Shown here piece after piece: positions 61,825 to 64,000 of a stretch of DNA of 64,000 nt. The position numbers were made by a program, and so were the translations under genes. The first letter of the stretch is position 1, and each line of letters begins with the position of its first letter. Source of the stretch: Filimonas effusa (GTDB lineage: Bacteria > Bacteroidota > Bacteroidia > Chitinophagales > Chitinophagaceae); the NCBI RefSeq assembly GCF_004118675.1, contig NZ_SDHZ01000001.1:2666001-2730000 (forward strand), read 5' to 3'. The notes beneath the pieces were generated by a model. It ran no database searches. It saw nothing but the letters and a program-made list of their open reading frames with translations, and had not been told where the DNA came from.

Positions 61825-64000
61825 TTACCATTTCCTCTGCCTGTAAGAATAAAAGTCCCCATCTTCAAAAAAATATGAACCGCTGTCATGCTGCTCAAAC
61901 AACAGCTTACGCAATTCATCATCCAGCTGTTCAGCAGCTTCATCACCCTGTTTGATCTTCTTTCCTGTCATCCTGGTAAGCTCATCATTACTGCTCACCT
62001 GCAACGTATCTTTAGGCTGCATACCAGAGATCCCCAGCTTCCAATCATCTTCTTTCTTTAATTTATATTTGAAGAAATATACATAGCCTTCTTTTTCTTT
62101 CAGCTTAACAGCCCTTTTTTCGATCAGCTCTACCGCGTTGAACTTTTCATAACGTTTATCATTAAGCAGAATCGCCTGAGCCACTACATCCTGTTTATTA
62201 TAAATAGCAGGGAACAGGTCGGTTCTTTTAATCTTCTCCAGCTGCTTTAACAATCGCGCCCGGTAATTATCGCGTTTGGCCAATGATAACCAAAGACTGT
62301 CGGGTACTGCATATTGATGCGACACCATCGTAACGGCTGCCTGTAACTGCACATCCGGATCACGGGAAAGCAACAACTTATCAAAGAACTTGGCAACAGT
62401 AGGATTCTTTTTATAGTACGGCGCCAATAACACGGCGTAGTCAGCCAACATACCTCCCCCCATCTCACCGGAACTTCTGTCATCCATGCTATTGTCATCT
62501 TCATCCTGGCGGCTTAGCTTTTCAAGGATCTTCTCATCCCTGTTCTGCTGGCGCTTCAACTGAATTTTTGCATCAAAATATATTTTACTAAAATATTCAT
62601 CATATTCTTTCGGCTTAACAAAACCGCTGTCCACCATGGTGCGCAACAATTCAATAACAGGTTCTTTATAATCTTCCAGCGAAGCCAGCTGCAATACTTC
62701 AGGAAAAAGATCCTTCGAAAGCGCCAGGGAGTCTTCCAGTAAAGAAAAGATCCCGGAATTATCATAGTCATTGTCGAACACAGGCGGATCCTGCAACAGT
62801 AATTGTTTCAATGAGGCATAAGACTGTTTGGTTCTAAGCCTGGCAAGACCACGCAATACCTCTGTCTGGAAATAGCTGGTATCTGCCGTTTTACTATACA
62901 ATCCTTCAAGCGTTTGCCTTACCTTATCGGTACAGCACGAATCATCGATATACGATAGCTCACCAATCAATTTTGATTTAAGATCAAAATAATCTTTCTC
63001 ACCGTATTTGAGTTTATTGATAGCATCAACAAGTTTGTCGATACCGGCAGCCCCGAAATAAACATTGGAGATAGCTGCACGTGCTTTTTTGCGTGCGGAG
63101 GAATCTGTGCTGTAGTAATCAGTAAAGAAGCTATCTGTTTTATTCTCGAACACAGAAGGCCCCAGCTTCTGCGGCTCCGGCATAAAGCTGTTCAGGAAAT
63201 TACGGACAAAGGAGCTTTGAGGCTGCAGTGTATCGGTTAATACCGCAATGCGGAAAACATAATTATCCTGGAGCAGGTGTCGCATAGTGAGTTTGCGTAC
63301 AGTATTGGTATCCGTTATCTCCAGCTGGTAACCACTACACCGGTCCGATACACGGATAGGCTGGCGCGCAGACACTACCATTCCCTTATACTGTTTTTCA
63401 TCCAGCTCTACCTTCCAGAAACGCACAGATTCACGGCTGAAATAATATTTGGGTTTCTTTTCAACATATACAGAAATGACCTCGCCCGTAGTATCGTTTT
63501 GAAAAGTAGCATATTTCTCACCCAGCCAATAAGAAGCAGCCTCCTGTATCTGGTCCAGGAAAGATTCACTGGTAGCATCACTGACCATTTTTACAAGGTC
63601 TTTATCCAATACCGGCACTACCGGCGTTGTTACAGAAAACCGCAGCAGCGAATCGGTATAAAGCCGGGCAACAGGATAATTGAACCCTGTTAATTCAAAA
63701 GAATCGAAGAAACGGTCGAAACCCTCTGTCTTTTTATCGGGAGAGGTGGCTGCCAGCAGATAATAATGCGGACCGCGGATCACAGCACGGGCCTTCATAA
63801 ATCCGCCATTCTTCATTTCATACGTCATATCCAGCGCAGCATAACCATTCTGCACAGTTGCCTTGCGGCTGATCTCCTTTTCTATCAGTTCCGACTTCCG
63901 CACACTCTCTGCAATAAGCGATATGTCAAAAGTATCTTCCTCCAGGAATTCATAATTATAAAGCGATTTCTTCCATACAAAAAACGAGTTCCTGGTAACA
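61825..64000 (-). CDS. Large hypothetical protein with HEAT-like helical C-terminal half (partial, 5' end beyond window)
   Basis: The frame stays open to the right edge, giving at least 725 residues; an in-frame GTG at 63903 is not needed as a start. The N-terminal visible part is beta-rich (ARAVIRGPHYYLLAATSPDKK, EGFDRFFDSFELTG), similar to domains after signal sequences in Bacteroidota envelope proteins. The middle and C-terminal part has helical, HEAT-like repeats (for example SYASLKQLLLQDPPVF, LLSRDPDVQLQAAVTMVSHQ). The extreme C-terminus is acidic and aromatic. No family name can be given; the signal peptide, if any, lies outside the window. Confidence 0.7.
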   Translation of the reverse strand, partial: VTRNSFFVWKKSLYNYEFLEEDTFDISLIAESVRKSELIEKEISRKATVQNGYAALDMTYEMKNGGFMKARAVIRGPHYYLLAATSPDKKTEGFDRFFDSFELTGFNYPVARLYTDSLLRFSVTTPVVPVLDKDLVKMVSDATSESFLDQIQEAASYWLGEKYATFQNDTTGEVISVYVEKKPKYYFSRESVRFWKVELDEKQYKGMVVSARQPIRVSDRCSGYQLEITDTNTVRKLTMRHLLQDNYVFRIAVLTDTLQPQSSFVRNFLNSFMPEPQKLGPSVFENKTDSFFTDYYSTDSSARKKARAAISNVYFGAAGIDKLVDAINKLKYGEKDYFDLKSKLIGELSYIDDSCCTDKVRQTLEGLYSKTADTSYFQTEVLRGLARLRTKQSYASLKQLLLQDPPVFDNDYDNSGIFSLLEDSLALSKDLFPEVLQLASLEDYKEPVIELLRTMVDSGFVKPKEYDEYFSKIYFDAKIQLKRQQNRDEKILEKLSRQDEDDNSMDDRSSGEMGGGMLADYAVLLAPYYKKNPTVAKFFDKLLLSRDPDVQLQAAVTMVSHQYAVPDSLWLSLAKRDNYRARLLKQLEKIKRTDLFPAIYNKQDVVAQAILLNDKRYEKFNAVELIEKRAVKLKEKEGYVYFFKYKLKKEDDWKLGISGMQPKDTLQVSSNDELTRMTGKKIKQGDEAAEQLDDELRKLLFEQHDSGSYFFEDGDFYSYRQRKW

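Overview
The window is chromosomal DNA from a member of the Bacteroidota, most likely a Chitinophagaceae-like bacterium. The evidence is a SusC/SusD outer-membrane pair with lipoprotein partners, GH3-family and Ccm-type genes usual in this phylum, and many promoters of the Bacteroidota form (TTTG, about 19 bases, TAnnTTTG). Shine-Dalgarno sequences are rare; the clear exception is a perfect one before rpsU. No plasmid, prophage, insertion sequence or CRISPR array was seen. Genus-level placement is inference.

Layout. 1-2.1 kb: class I ribonucleotide reductase nrdB-nrdA (minus strand, nrdA cut by the window edge). 2.4-12.7 kb: a SWIB protein with a histone-like tail, a 3-hydroxyisobutyrate/6-phosphogluconate dehydrogenase-like enzyme, a membrane-anchored MutS-like ATPase, a GH3-dxr-rseP operon, rplU-rpmA with a histone H1-like gene, and a PolX-like protein whose polymerase aspartates are missing. 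12.7-18.2 kb: a 1251-residue membrane histidine kinase overlapping mazG, and a secreted YD-repeat-like protein. 18.5-26.1 kb: a four-gene glycan-uptake type operon (IPT/NHL lipoprotein, SusC, SusD, BT_3987-like lipoprotein) with no hydrolase. 26.1-31.5 kb: the translation block, in transcription order tRNA-Thr, Tyr, Gly, Thr, tuf, tRNA-Trp, secE, nusG, rplK, rplA, rplJ, rplL. Internal promoters and terminators split it into about three units, and rpoBC does not follow rplL. 31.7-36.7 kb: a lipoprotein, hpf, xerC, rpsU, ribE, an RDD membrane protein, tyrS and tRNA-Gln. 37-47.6 kb: a polysaccharide deacetylase and glycosyltransferase pair, a frameshifted AlbA_2/RecG-like gene, and a surface-sugar cluster (MATE exporter, DegT aminotransferase, UDP-glucose dehydrogenase, UDP-glucuronate decarboxylase, UDP-HexNAc dehydrogenase, rfbD). 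47.6-54.6 kb: Kdo transferase, a Gln/Ala-rich repeat protein with a non-repetitive C-terminal domain, thymidine kinase, ccmB, ccmC, ccmD and glutamate dehydrogenase. 54.7-64 kb: a secreted vWA protein, a NUMOD4 protein with a degenerate HNH core, an HsdR-N-like nuclease domain protein, AMP nucleosidase, a fused Opp-type ATPase, two lipoproteins, and a large gene cut by the right edge.

Most of the window is ordinary core and envelope metabolism. The observations most worth following are the PolX-like protein without polymerase residues, the strong Shine-Dalgarno of rpsU, the loss of the rplL-rpoB junction, the membrane-anchored MutS homologue, the repeat-rich protein beside kdtA, and several degenerate or orphan nuclease-type genes. 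I do not see a clearly new multi-gene system.
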